A program made the translations under genes and the position numbers. A stretch of 64,000 nucleotides of DNA from Leptospirales bacterium (GTDB taxonomy: Bacteria; Spirochaetota; Leptospiria; Leptospirales; Leptonemataceae): assembly GCA_016788865.1 (NCBI GenBank), contig JAEUSB010000059.1, positions 62,001-126,000 of the forward strand. The letters are read 5' to 3'. Below the pieces are notes generated by a model. It did no database searches. It worked only from the letters and a program-made list of their open reading frames with translations, and was not told the DNA's origin. Shown piece by piece: positions 1-8,493 of the stretch (the stretch's first letter is position 1; each line of letters begins with the position of its first letter).

Positions 1-572
1 GCGCCACCCAGGGCTCCACCTGAAATCTGCAGTACACTTTCCAGTGAAGGAATGGCCATAAGGATCAGGATGATAAGAATCATCCACCGAACCTTCATAG
101 GAATCATGAAGAAGAACAATCCCCGGCGCTCTGGCCAGAGAACAGTATATGTCAAAAGGACGGCCGCCAGGCCCGGGGTGGCTCCGGCAATGGAAATGCC
201 AGGCATCAGCGTAAGTCCAGCTGCGGCTGATGTGACGATGGCGCCTAAAATTCCCGCAAGGAACAGCTTCAGGAAATGATACGGGCCCCAGAGGCGCTCA
301 ATTTCACCCCCAAATGCCCAGAGCATCAACCCCTGGAAGAAAAGGCTAAGAATGCCCCCTAAAGTCGGGCCGCCGTTCAAAAAAATATGTGTGAGAATCT
401 GCGTTGGATTAAATTCTGGTCCAAAACTAAGGGCAAGTCCGGACAAAGGGCGATGAAAGCCAAGAATGGCGATCGCCTCGATCACGAAGGCCAGAAAAAA
501 AAGAACAAGGAGCCGGAGAATACCCTCAGTTAGAGGTGGAGCCTGTGGCTCCTCGGTGACCCATCGCTGCAT
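1..572 (-). CDS. Rhomboid-fold membrane protein, probably catalytically inactive (3' end cut by window edge)
   Basis: Reading down from an ATG at 570-572 gives 190 codons that leave the window, so the C-terminus is missing. Several hydrophobic segments alternate with short loops. The motif order is that of the rhomboid intramembrane protease fold: the loop WGPYHFLKLFLAG, then GATPG, then LLTYTVLWPERR followed by FFFMIPMKVRW. In active rhomboids the GATPG position is GxSG with the nucleophilic serine, and a histidine precedes the GGxL motif of helix six. Here Thr-Pro stands where Ser-Gly is expected, and Ile-Ser precedes GGAL. Both catalytic residues therefore appear absent, and a binding or chaperone role in the membrane is more likely than proteolysis. 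It is divergent from the penicillin-binding protein gene, with about 50 bp between them. No clear Shine-Dalgarno is seen. Confidence 0.72.
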   Translation of the reverse strand, partial: MQRWVTEEPQAPPLTEGILRLLVLFFLAFVIEAIAILGFHRPLSGLALSFGPEFNPTQILTHIFLNGGPTLGGILSLFFQGLMLWAFGGEIERLWGPYHFLKLFLAGILGAIVTSAAAGLTLMPGISIAGATPGLAAVLLTYTVLWPERRGLFFFMIPMKVRWMILIILILMAIPSLESVLQISGGALGG

Positions 573-622
573 ACTATGGATAAAACAGACGGTCGCTTAA
601 TTCCGGCAAGCCAATCCCAATT

Positions 623-3079
623 ATGACTTCAAATCTTACAGAAAAACAAACCAAAATCCTGGGCTGGGTTGAAAAGACTCTCTTCATAGGATTATTCGCC
701 GGCTCCGTCGTGGGCGGATTGCTATTCGGCTTAGCAGTTCGGGAGGTTGCGGCTGGAAAAGATCTCATTCTGGTTTCAGCTTATCGCCCTTCTACGCCAA
801 CTCGCCTGTACGATAAGAACGGCCGCGTATTTGCAGAACTTTTTCGTCAACGCCAAGAACTCGTCCAGTTGCAGGACATTCCACCGCACGTAGTCCAGGC
901 CTTTCTTTCGGTAGAAGATGACAATTATTTCAATCACATTGGTCTTGATATTGCCGGTATCCTGCGCGCCGCCGTAAAGAACCTGATATCTGGCAAGATT
1001 CGTCAGGGTGGATCGACTCTGACACAGCAGGTTGCAAAACAGATTTATCTGAACCACGAAGGAAAACGGAACAGGACCGTTCGCCAGAAAATCCGTGAAA
1101 CTCTTCTTGCATTTGAAATTGAAGAAGCATACACAAAGCACGAGATTCTTGAAGTTTTCTTCAACGTTATCTACCTGGGTCACGGATGCAAGGGAATTGC
1201 CTGCGCGTCTCGCCTCTACTTCAACAAGAAGGTTCAGGATCTGTCCGTGGCAGAAGCAGCGCTGCTTGCGCGCCTTCCAAAATCTCCCGTAGAGTATTCG
1301 CCGTTCAAGAACCCAGGTGAAGCAATGCGCCAGCACAAGCTCGTCTTGAAGCTGATGTCGCAAAACGACTACGTGCCCGCAGCGGACGCCGATAAGATTC
1401 ACGACAAATTCTGGGCGGACTACTGGCCCAGGGTCGTAGTACAGGCACCCTCGCAAAACATCTGGGCAGACAGGCTTGATAAGGCGCCGTTCTTTACCGA
1501 TTACGTCAGACAAATCCTTGAGGCATCGGAAGAGGTTGGGCCAGAAATCTTGTACACCGGTGGCCTAAAAATTTACACCACCCTGGATCTTGATCATCAA
1601 CGCATTGCAGAAGAGGAATTACTCAAGCAGGTCGCTGAAGTAAATAAAACCGCTCGCGCAAATGCAAAGGCAGGAGGTAAGGGCGGTGTGGACATGGGGC
1701 TCTTTGGCATCTTTAGCCAGCTTGCACTTCTCTTCCCTGTTGGATCTGTAACGTCACAGGGTCTCGATCTGCGGGGTCAATTTAGAAAAGCGTTCGAAGA
1801 AGACATGATCGAACCCACGCAACTTCTGGGCTATACTACGCCTGCGTACAATGAGACGGCAGCATTTGACGAATTCCGCAAAGCAACTATCAGTTACACA
1901 ACAAACCTTCAGGTTCAGGGAGCTTTCATATCAATTGAACCCGGCTCCGGAATGATTACAAGTATGGTTGGTGGAACTGAATTCACACCACAAAATCAAT
2001 TTAACCGTGCGCTCCAGGCAAGACGACAACCGGGTTCTGCCTTCAAGATCTTTATCTATGGAGCGGCACTAGAACAACGTGCAATCAGTACTCAGTCCGC
2101 TCTGAATGACGCTCCATTCTTCAGCATTGATGCCGCGGGTAACAACTGGTCACCGGGAAATTATGATGAAGGCTTTCATGGACTGATGCCCGCAATCACA
2201 GCGTTCGCGCTCTCAATCAACACCTGCGCAATTCAGGTGTACTATAAGCTCGGTGCTGATCCAATCATCGATTTTGCCCAGCGCTTAATGAAGATCACAA
2301 ACAGGGAACGTTTTCATCCAGATCCATCGCTTGCACTTGGCTCAAGCGAAGTGACGCCATTTGAAATTGCGAAGGCTGTTGCGGTAATTGGAAACGATGG
2401 AAAAGACGTTATTCCTTTTGCAGTACGCTACGTAACCGATCAAAGCGGAAATGTTCTCTACAACCAGGAAGAAAACATCCGCCAGATCTTGAAAAAGAAG
2501 ACAGACGACAACACTATCCAGGTAATCGATCCCGCGCTCGCGTATTTGCTTCGCAAGATGATGGAAGCAGTTGCAGATCATGGGACGGCAACTCAGGGCG
2601 TCCGCTCTAAAGCTGGTTTCACCGGTAGCCTTGCAGCCAAGACCGGAACAACATCGAGCTGGTCGGATGCATGGATCGTTGGGTTTAATCCAGACGTGGC
2701 TGCGGCCATATGGTTCGGATTTGATAAGTCCAGCGTAACGCTGGGATCCGGCCAGGCAGGCGGCTACATTGCTTCACCTACAATGGGTCATTTCTATAGA
2801 AGAATTTATGCGGAGACGAAACGGGTTCCACCAATGTTCAAAGACAGACCGGACAAGGACGCAGAACCACCAGGAATCGTAATTGCCGGTTGCGGCGGTA
2901 AGGCGCTGGCCCCTGCGCAAGTCGGCACCAAGACCCTCCAGGTTCCAGGAGACGTGGCATGCGCAGGTGAAGAAACCCGGATTTACGATCAGCGCGAACT
3001 TCTCATGAAGGAAATGGGAATCAAGCCAGAAGACATTGGTGGTTCAGGCAATATTCGATTCAAGAACGAGAAACAGTAA
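623..3079 (+). CDS. Class A penicillin-binding protein (PBP1A-type, transglycosylase/transpeptidase)
   Basis: This is a bifunctional peptidoglycan synthase that polymerises lipid II and cross-links stem peptides at the outer face of the inner membrane. A single N-terminal anchor lies at about residues 19-40. The GT51 glycosyltransferase domain follows, with the catalytic Glu98 in SVEDDNYFNHIGLD and the signature RQGGSTLTQQVAKQ at 128-140. The transpeptidase domain has the SxxK motif PGSAFK (Ser472, Lys475), SIN at 531-533 and KTGT at 673-676, so all active-site motifs are intact. At 818 residues the length is normal for the family. A Gly/Lys-rich stretch with a hydrophobic run (about 345-375) interrupts the linker between the two domains. 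The S1-domain gene begins 28 bp downstream in the same direction and is probably co-transcribed. Confidence 0.95.
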   Translation: MTSNLTEKQTKILGWVEKTLFIGLFAGSVVGGLLFGLAVREVAAGKDLILVSAYRPSTPTRLYDKNGRVFAELFRQRQELVQLQDIPPHVVQAFLSVEDDNYFNHIGLDIAGILRAAVKNLISGKIRQGGSTLTQQVAKQIYLNHEGKRNRTVRQKIRETLLAFEIEEAYTKHEILEVFFNVIYLGHGCKGIACASRLYFNKKVQDLSVAEAALLARLPKSPVEYSPFKNPGEAMRQHKLVLKLMSQNDYVPAADADKIHDKFWADYWPRVVVQAPSQNIWADRLDKAPFFTDYVRQILEASEEVGPEILYTGGLKIYTTLDLDHQRIAEEELLKQVAEVNKTARANAKAGGKGGVDMGLFGIFSQLALLFPVGSVTSQGLDLRGQFRKAFEEDMIEPTQLLGYTTPAYNETAAFDEFRKATISYTTNLQVQGAFISIEPGSGMITSMVGGTEFTPQNQFNRALQARRQPGSAFKIFIYGAALEQRAISTQSALNDAPFFSIDAAGNNWSPGNYDEGFHGLMPAITAFALSINTCAIQVYYKLGADPIIDFAQRLMKITNRERFHPDPSLALGSSEVTPFEIAKAVAVIGNDGKDVIPFAVRYVTDQSGNVLYNQEENIRQILKKKTDDNTIQVIDPALAYLLRKMMEAVADHGTATQGVRSKAGFTGSLAAKTGTTSSWSDAWIVGFNPDVAAAIWFGFDKSSVTLGSGQAGGYIASPTMGHFYRRIYAETKRVPPMFKDRPDKDAEPPGIVIAGCGGKALAPAQVGTKTLQVPGDVACAGEETRIYDQRELLMKEMGIKPEDIGGSGNIRFKNEKQ

Positions 3080-3107
3080 GTAATACGTAGGGCATCAGGA
3101 GAGAATT

Positions 3108-4268
3108 ATGAAAAGCACACACATTGGACGCGACAGACAACAGAAGAACCCATTCTCACAGATGCTCGAAGAGAGCCTCAAGAACCAAACCAAGATCCAG
3201 CCGGGAACCTATGAAGTTGTGACCGTCAACGATCAAACCAACAAAGACTTTGTTTTTGTAACGACCTCACGTGGTCCGGCCTTGATCCCACGTGAAGAGC
3301 TTGTGGATGGCGAAGGCAAAGTCCGCGTAAACCGCGGCGAGAAAATTCCGGCATTCTTTTCTTCTACGGAAAACGGAGAGATGTTGTACACAACTGTTCC
3401 TGGTGGACGTGCACGCGCGGAAATTCTGCGCGCAGCTGTTGAGAATATGATACCGCTCCGCGGCCGCATTACCAGGAAAATCAAGGGCGGTTACGAAGTT
3501 CAAATTGGCGAAGTTCTGGCGTTCTGCCCGGCTTCACACATGGAAGGGAACCCGGATCTCAAAACCGAACTTTCATTCATTATTACGGAAGCACGCGGCG
3601 AACGAGTCATTGCTTCGCACCGCACGTTCCGTGACGCAGAGAAGAAAATTCAGAAAGAAATTCTAATGAAGTCCATTCAACCCGGCGACGTTGTCACAGG
3701 AACTGTTGCCAACATCGTGGATTTTGGCGCGTTCGTCGACATCGGTGGCCTTGAAGGACTTGTTCCGCTTTCCGAGATTGCTTACCAGCGTCCCGCCCAT
3801 GCGGGTCAGGTTCTGAAAACAGGTCAACAGGTGCGCGTTAAGATCCTTCAAATCGATTGGAAAGAAGACAAGCTCACGCTTTCCATTCGCGCGCTCCTCG
3901 ACAATCCGTGGCAGGGCAGCCTGCCCTTCAAAGAAGGGGATATCCTCGAAGGGAAAGTCGAAAGCGTCAAAACTTTCGGTATTTTTGTAAAACTTCCTGA
4001 AAACTTCACGGGGCTAATTCCAGCAGGTGAATCGGGAATTCCGCGCGGCCAGGCATTTGAGAAACACTTCAATCGCGGCCAGGTACTGCGTGTGATGGTA
4101 CACAACATTGATCGCGATCGCGAAAAGATTTCGCTTTCCCTCAAAGACGTGGCAGCTCACGATCAGGCGGAAGAATTCAGTGCCTACATGAAAACGCAAG
4201 AGCCCGCGCGCGAAGAAATGTCCAGCTTTGGGAAGCTGCTCATGGATTCCCTGAACAAGAAGAAGTAG
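3108..4268 (+). CDS. S1-domain RNA-binding protein
   Basis: A 386-residue protein with at least two clear S1 (OB-fold) RNA-binding domains. One is at about 188-262, starting IQPGDVVTGTVANIVDFGAF and ending DKLTLSIRAL. The other is at about 270-345, starting FKEGDILEGKVESVKTFGIF and ending REKISLSLKD. The N-terminal half has two weaker beta-rich segments that resemble degenerate S1 repeats. The start at 3108 is supported by an AGGAGAG Shine-Dalgarno a few bases upstream. Proteins of this size and layout act like short ribosomal protein S1 homologues, in translation or RNA turnover. Whether this is the genome's main S1 cannot be told here. It ends three bases short of the convergent polA stop, with no terminator hairpin between them. 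Confidence 0.85.
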   Translation: MKSTHIGRDRQQKNPFSQMLEESLKNQTKIQPGTYEVVTVNDQTNKDFVFVTTSRGPALIPREELVDGEGKVRVNRGEKIPAFFSSTENGEMLYTTVPGGRARAEILRAAVENMIPLRGRITRKIKGGYEVQIGEVLAFCPASHMEGNPDLKTELSFIITEARGERVIASHRTFRDAEKKIQKEILMKSIQPGDVVTGTVANIVDFGAFVDIGGLEGLVPLSEIAYQRPAHAGQVLKTGQQVRVKILQIDWKEDKLTLSIRALLDNPWQGSLPFKEGDILEGKVESVKTFGIFVKLPENFTGLIPAGESGIPRGQAFEKHFNRGQVLRVMVHNIDRDREKISLSLKDVAAHDQAEEFSAYMKTQEPAREEMSSFGKLLMDSLNKKK

Positions 4269-4271
4269 TCG

Positions 4272-7271
4272 CTATCCTTTAGTTTCGTCCCAGTTCTTAC
4301 CAAACCCTGCGTCAACACGCAGGGGAACGCGAAGATTCGCATCTTCCATATGCTTCTTTGCAATAGCAAGGACTGCGTCTTTTTCCGTGGGCACAACATC
4401 AAACAAAAGCTCATCGTGCACCTGTAGAATCATGTCCGATTGCATTCGCTTCCCTTTCATCTCGGCGTGAATATCAATCATGGCCCGCTTGATTAAATCG
4501 GCACTTGTTCCTTGAATAGGAGTGTTAATAGCGGTGCGCTCTGCTCCTTCACGCCTAAAACGATTGGGGGACCGAATGTCTGCAATCTGACGCCTGCGAC
4601 CAAACAAGGTCTCCACGTACCCATTCTTGCCTGCAAACTCAATTGTATCATCCATGTAGCGTTTTACGCCGGGATACTTTTCAAAGAATTTTTCAATGTA
4701 GGTTTTGGCTTCTGCCCGCGGTATCTGTAGACTCTGACCCAGACCAAAATCCGTTACACCGTAGATAATGGAGAAATTCACAACCTTCGCTTTTGACCGC
4801 ATGTCAGAAGTCACAGCGCTCTCCTCGACCCCAAAGATCGATGAGGCCGTGCGCGAGTGTATATCAACATCGCTTCGTGTGAACGCCTCCATTAGCGAAG
4901 GATCCTTTGAATAATGGGCCATGATCCGCAGCTCTACCTGCGAATAGTCGAGCGAGAGAAGCTCTCTGTCCTTTGAAGCAATAAATCCGCGTCGAATAGC
5001 CCGCCCCTGCTCTTCGCGAACCGGAATATTCTGCAGATTTGGATCCATAGAAGACAAACGCCCCGTTGCGGCCACAGCCTGATGCATTGTGGTGTGTATT
5101 TTTCCAGTCTCGGGATGAACAATGAGCGGCAGCGAATCCACGTACGTTGAGAGGAGCTTGGTATACTTCCTGTACTCAAGGAGGTGATCGATCATGGGAT
5201 GGAGCCCTCTCATGCGTTCGAGCTCACGCTGGTCGGTTGAGAACCCTGTTTTGATCTTCTTACCCATTGGAAGTCGCAGCTTCTCAAGAAGGATGAACTG
5301 CAATTCCTTGGTTGAGTTTAGATTGAAGACCTGCCCTACCTCATCATAGACCTGCTTCTCAAGTGTGGCAATCCGCTTCTTATAGTCGCGTGAAAGTTCT
5401 GCAAAGTAGTCAAGGTCAATGGAAACACCAGCATATTCCATATCCGCAAGGGCCGGGATAAGTGGAATATCCAGCTCATGAGCAATCTTATAGAGATTTA
5501 CTTCTTTTAACTTTGCCTGCAGTGCAGCACTCAACTGAAGCGTAATATCAGCATCTTCACAAGCATAGTCGCGGATCTTATCCGGAGGCAGCTGGTCCAT
5601 AGTGGTGCGCTTTCTACCGGTACCGACGACATCATCATAGTGAATGGTTGAATAGTCCAGATAGTCAAGCGCCAGGTCATCGAGATTATGCCGTCTAACG
5701 TTTGGATTGAGCAAATAGCCACCGAGCATTGTATCAAATCCTATGTTGCGGATCAGCATACCATGGCGGCGCAATACGGTGAAATCGTATTTGATGTTCT
5801 GACCCACAAACGACACATTCTTAAGCTGAAAGAACTCGGATAGAATGGGGGTAACTTCTTCGATTGTAAGTCCGGCTCCAAAATGCGGCGAATCGACCGG
5901 AGGTATTGGAATGTATTGAGCTACTTTTGCCTCCGATGAAAGGGAAATCCCAACAAGCCTTGCAAGCATTGGATCTGAAGCGTCCGTTTCCGTATCCACG
6001 CAAACGATGGACCGCTTGCTGTGTTCTGCAATGGCCGCTTTTAAAACTGACAGATCCTTGATGATTGTATAATTGACTTTCTTTGGATCAAAGAAGTCTT
6101 TACCGGAGCGCAGCTCGACTTCCGGTTCTGTCTCTTCCACGTCCACTTCGTCAAAGAGATCCGACTCTTCGTCTTGCTTGCCCCTGGATTTCTTGGCGGG
6201 AGTCTTCGATTTTGCGCCAGAGGTTGAACCTGCCCCTTTGCCGGTTGCGGTTGTAGACTCAGCAACCCTGGAATTCCCGGGCCGCGCGAAATCTGACTTT
6301 GTCTGGGGCGAGTCACCCTCACTGGGCCTCGACTCGTCGTCCGTTTGCGGTCTGTTGATCGGAATTCCTTTCTTCTTTGCGCGCCTGTCAGCTGCTCGAC
6401 GCAGTTCGTCTGAAATTGCGCGATATCCTTCTGTCCTGAAAAACTGAATTACATTTTCCGCAAGAAAGTCCGGCGTCTTCATCTTATCTTCTGGAAGTTC
6501 GAGTACTTCCGGCACGTCGGTGCGGATGGTCGCGAGATCTTTGGAAAGATAAACAAGCTTTTCAGCTTCCTGGAGCTTGAGGCGCGTACCTTCGCGCGCG
6601 ATCTTTCCGATGTTCTTGTAGAGTTTTTCTATACTTTTGTTTTCGCGAATGAGTTCTGACGCAGTCTTTGGTCCTATTCCTTTAGCTCCCGGAATATTGT
6701 CGCTTGAATCGCCAACTAACGCCATATAATCCGGAATCTGCGACGGCAGTACACCAATCTCTTTTTCAACCCATTCTTCATCCACCATGGTAAATTCTGT
6801 TACACCTTTTGCACCTTTAAGCATGCGGACGTTCTTGTTGATTAGCTGAAAGCAATCTTTGTCCGATGTAAGCAAATACACCTGGTGCTTCTTCCCAAAA
6901 CGGGCCGCCATAGTACCCATTACATCGTCTGCTTCAAAGCCCGGAACCTCAGAGGTGGCAAAGCCCATATTGCGCACTATCTCTTTGATCTCGACGATCT
7001 GGGATCTGAGATCGTCTGGCATGGGATTCCGTGTTGCCTTGTAGTCCTTGTATATCTTATCCCGAAACCCCTTGCCCGGCGGGTCCCAGGCCACCAGGGT
7101 TTCCTCCGGCTCAAAATCCGTCAGAATCTTGAAGAACATGCGAAAGAAGCCAAAAATAGCCCCTGTGCTCTGGCCAGAGGCATTCGTCAGATTCTGCCGT
7201 TCCAGGGCAAAATGCCCTCTATAGGCCATTGCATGGGCGTCGATTACGAGTATCTTCTTGCTTTTTTCCAT
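4272..7271 (-). CDS. polA: DNA polymerase I
   Basis: About 999 residues with three enzymatic parts in the usual order. The N-terminal 5'-3' flap nuclease starts ILVIDAHAMAYRGHFAL and carries EADDVMGT and VGDSSDNIPGAKGIGPKTA. The 3'-5' proofreading domain keeps its acidic residues: DTETDA, NIKYDF and YACEDADITLQL. The polymerase domain has motif A LLSLDYSQVELRI, motif B RSKAKVVNFSIIYG and motif C QVHDELLFDV, so replication repair and proofreading should both be active. Between nuclease and exonuclease lies an unusually long charged, Ser/Pro/Lys-rich linker of roughly 100 residues (about 6080-6400). The ATG at 7271 is chosen over a start 66 bases upstream because the conserved nuclease begins right after it. 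The gene converges on the S1-domain gene and is divergent from the STAS gene. Confidence 0.96.
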   Translation of the reverse strand: MEKSKKILVIDAHAMAYRGHFALERQNLTNASGQSTGAIFGFFRMFFKILTDFEPEETLVAWDPPGKGFRDKIYKDYKATRNPMPDDLRSQIVEIKEIVRNMGFATSEVPGFEADDVMGTMAARFGKKHQVYLLTSDKDCFQLINKNVRMLKGAKGVTEFTMVDEEWVEKEIGVLPSQIPDYMALVGDSSDNIPGAKGIGPKTASELIRENKSIEKLYKNIGKIAREGTRLKLQEAEKLVYLSKDLATIRTDVPEVLELPEDKMKTPDFLAENVIQFFRTEGYRAISDELRRAADRRAKKKGIPINRPQTDDESRPSEGDSPQTKSDFARPGNSRVAESTTATGKGAGSTSGAKSKTPAKKSRGKQDEESDLFDEVDVEETEPEVELRSGKDFFDPKKVNYTIIKDLSVLKAAIAEHSKRSIVCVDTETDASDPMLARLVGISLSSEAKVAQYIPIPPVDSPHFGAGLTIEEVTPILSEFFQLKNVSFVGQNIKYDFTVLRRHGMLIRNIGFDTMLGGYLLNPNVRRHNLDDLALDYLDYSTIHYDDVVGTGRKRTTMDQLPPDKIRDYACEDADITLQLSAALQAKLKEVNLYKIAHELDIPLIPALADMEYAGVSIDLDYFAELSRDYKKRIATLEKQVYDEVGQVFNLNSTKELQFILLEKLRLPMGKKIKTGFSTDQRELERMRGLHPMIDHLLEYRKYTKLLSTYVDSLPLIVHPETGKIHTTMHQAVAATGRLSSMDPNLQNIPVREEQGRAIRRGFIASKDRELLSLDYSQVELRIMAHYSKDPSLMEAFTRSDVDIHSRTASSIFGVEESAVTSDMRSKAKVVNFSIIYGVTDFGLGQSLQIPRAEAKTYIEKFFEKYPGVKRYMDDTIEFAGKNGYVETLFGRRRQIADIRSPNRFRREGAERTAINTPIQGTSADLIKRAMIDIHAEMKGKRMQSDMILQVHDELLFDVVPTEKDAVLAIAKKHMEDANLRVPLRVDAGFGKNWDETKG

Positions 7272-7354
7272 ATACGCGAATGGGGTGCTCCGCTTGACAG
7301 CGCAATCTGCCCGGGCAGTCTTGCCCCCCGAGTCCACTATAGAGGAGCGCCCGG

Positions 7355-7681
7355 ATGCTCAATACAAAAAAAGTCGGAGATAAGTTAGTCGTCTATCTAG
7401 AAGGACGATTAGATGTTTCCGTCGCAAATGATGTTGAAGAAGAATTGAATCGCATCATTGAAACTGAAAACCAGAAACACCTGGTTCTCAATATGGAAAA
7501 AGTCGAGTACATGAGTTCCTCAGGGTTTCGCGCGTGCATTTCAACGCTGCGCAAGCTCAACGCTAAAGAAGGGACTTTGAAACTCTGCTCCATTCGCCCT
7601 TCAGTTAAACGGATCTTTGACGTAATCGAACTGACCTCACTCTTTGATATCTTTGAGACAGAGGCAGAAGCGCTGAAATAA
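7355..7681 (+). CDS. STAS-domain anti-sigma factor antagonist (SpoIIAA/RsbV type)
   Basis: A 108-residue single-domain STAS protein. It has the beta strand KLVVYLEGRLDV, a DVEEELNRII helix, the core strand HLVLNMEKVEYM, then SSSGFRACISTLRK with the serine normally phosphorylated by a partner anti-sigma kinase, and a second helix near VKRIFDVIELT. Proteins of this type bind a switch kinase when dephosphorylated and so free a sigma factor or another effector. No kinase or phosphatase partner gene lies next to it, so its target is unknown. A GAGGAG Shine-Dalgarno sits seven bases before the ATG. It heads a tight run with trpC, which starts one base after its stop. Confidence 0.9.
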   Translation: MLNTKKVGDKLVVYLEGRLDVSVANDVEEELNRIIETENQKHLVLNMEKVEYMSSSGFRACISTLRKLNAKEGTLKLCSIRPSVKRIFDVIELTSLFDIFETEAEALK

Positions 7682-7682
7682 A

Positions 7683-8447
7683 GTGTCTGACGCAGGCCTG
7701 CTCGATCGCATTGTTTCAGTAAAGAAAGAAGAGATTCGCGCGCTAAAAACAGGTTCGGCTCCTATTGTTGAGAGCCGATTCCTGGAAGCGATCCGCCGCC
7801 CCCCTGGAAAACAAATTCGCATCATAGCTGAGTGCAAACGTACAAGCCCTTCGTCCGGAAGGATGCGCGAAGTATACGATCCTGAATCCATTGCGCAAAC
7901 GTATGCGGAGCTCGGTGCGGCTGCTCTATCCGTTCTAACGGATAAAGAGTTTTTCGAAGGCAAGCCAGAAGATCTGGTGCAGGCAAAGCGCAGTGGCCTC
8001 CCGGCCCTGAGAAAGGATTTTGTGATTCATGAAAAACAGATCGCTGATGCAGCGCGGCTTGGAGCGGACGCAGTACTTTTAATCGTCCGGATACTGGACA
8101 TTTCGCAGCTCGCTGAGTACATTGAATTTGCCAGGTCGCTGGGTCTTCCGGCGCTCGTGGAAACTCATAACGAAAGGGAAATTGAAACGGCCTTACGCGT
8201 AAAATCGGAAATCATTGGGATCAATCATCGCGATCTGGACACGCTTAAGATGGATCTGTCACTCACGCCCAGACTGGCGCCACAGATTCGAAAAGAGAAT
8301 CCAAACATCGTTCTGGTTGCTGAATCCGGCGTTGAAAATGCGGCTGGAATTGCAACCGTCGATGCGTTTGCGGATGCAGCTTTGATTGGAACCGCGTTCA
8401 TGAAATCCCGCGACCTTGCAGCCACCTGGAAATCGATTCTGGGTTAG
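7683..8447 (+). CDS. trpC: Indole-3-glycerol phosphate synthase
   Basis: Catalyses ring closure of CdRP to indole-3-glycerol phosphate in tryptophan biosynthesis. The 254-residue TIM barrel has every hallmark: IIAECKRTSPSSG (catalytic Glu and Lys plus the phosphate-binding serine), LRKDFVI (second Lys), ALVETHNERE, IGINHRDLDT and LVAESGV. It is a stand-alone trpC, not fused to trpF, and no other trp gene is in the window. The start is a GTG at 7683, one base after the STAS stop. No strong ribosome site is visible, so translation is probably coupled. The pairing of a STAS regulator with trpC looks like positional linkage, not function. Confidence 0.96.
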   Translation: MSDAGLLDRIVSVKKEEIRALKTGSAPIVESRFLEAIRRPPGKQIRIIAECKRTSPSSGRMREVYDPESIAQTYAELGAAALSVLTDKEFFEGKPEDLVQAKRSGLPALRKDFVIHEKQIADAARLGADAVLLIVRILDISQLAEYIEFARSLGLPALVETHNEREIETALRVKSEIIGINHRDLDTLKMDLSLTPRLAPQIRKENPNIVLVAESGVENAAGIATVDAFADAALIGTAFMKSRDLAATWKSILG

Positions 8448-8493
8448 CAAATCTCTCGCGCAACACGTACCTCCGTTCAAAACGAGGATCATT

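Noticed and set aside
776-1513. Open frame of 245 codons opposite the penicillin-binding protein gene
   Set aside because: It lies fully inside a gene with intact motifs on the other strand and has no family pattern or ribosome site.
6073-6447. Plus-strand frame opposite the polA linker
   Set aside because: Ser/Pro-rich product is the mirror of the low-complexity linker in polA.
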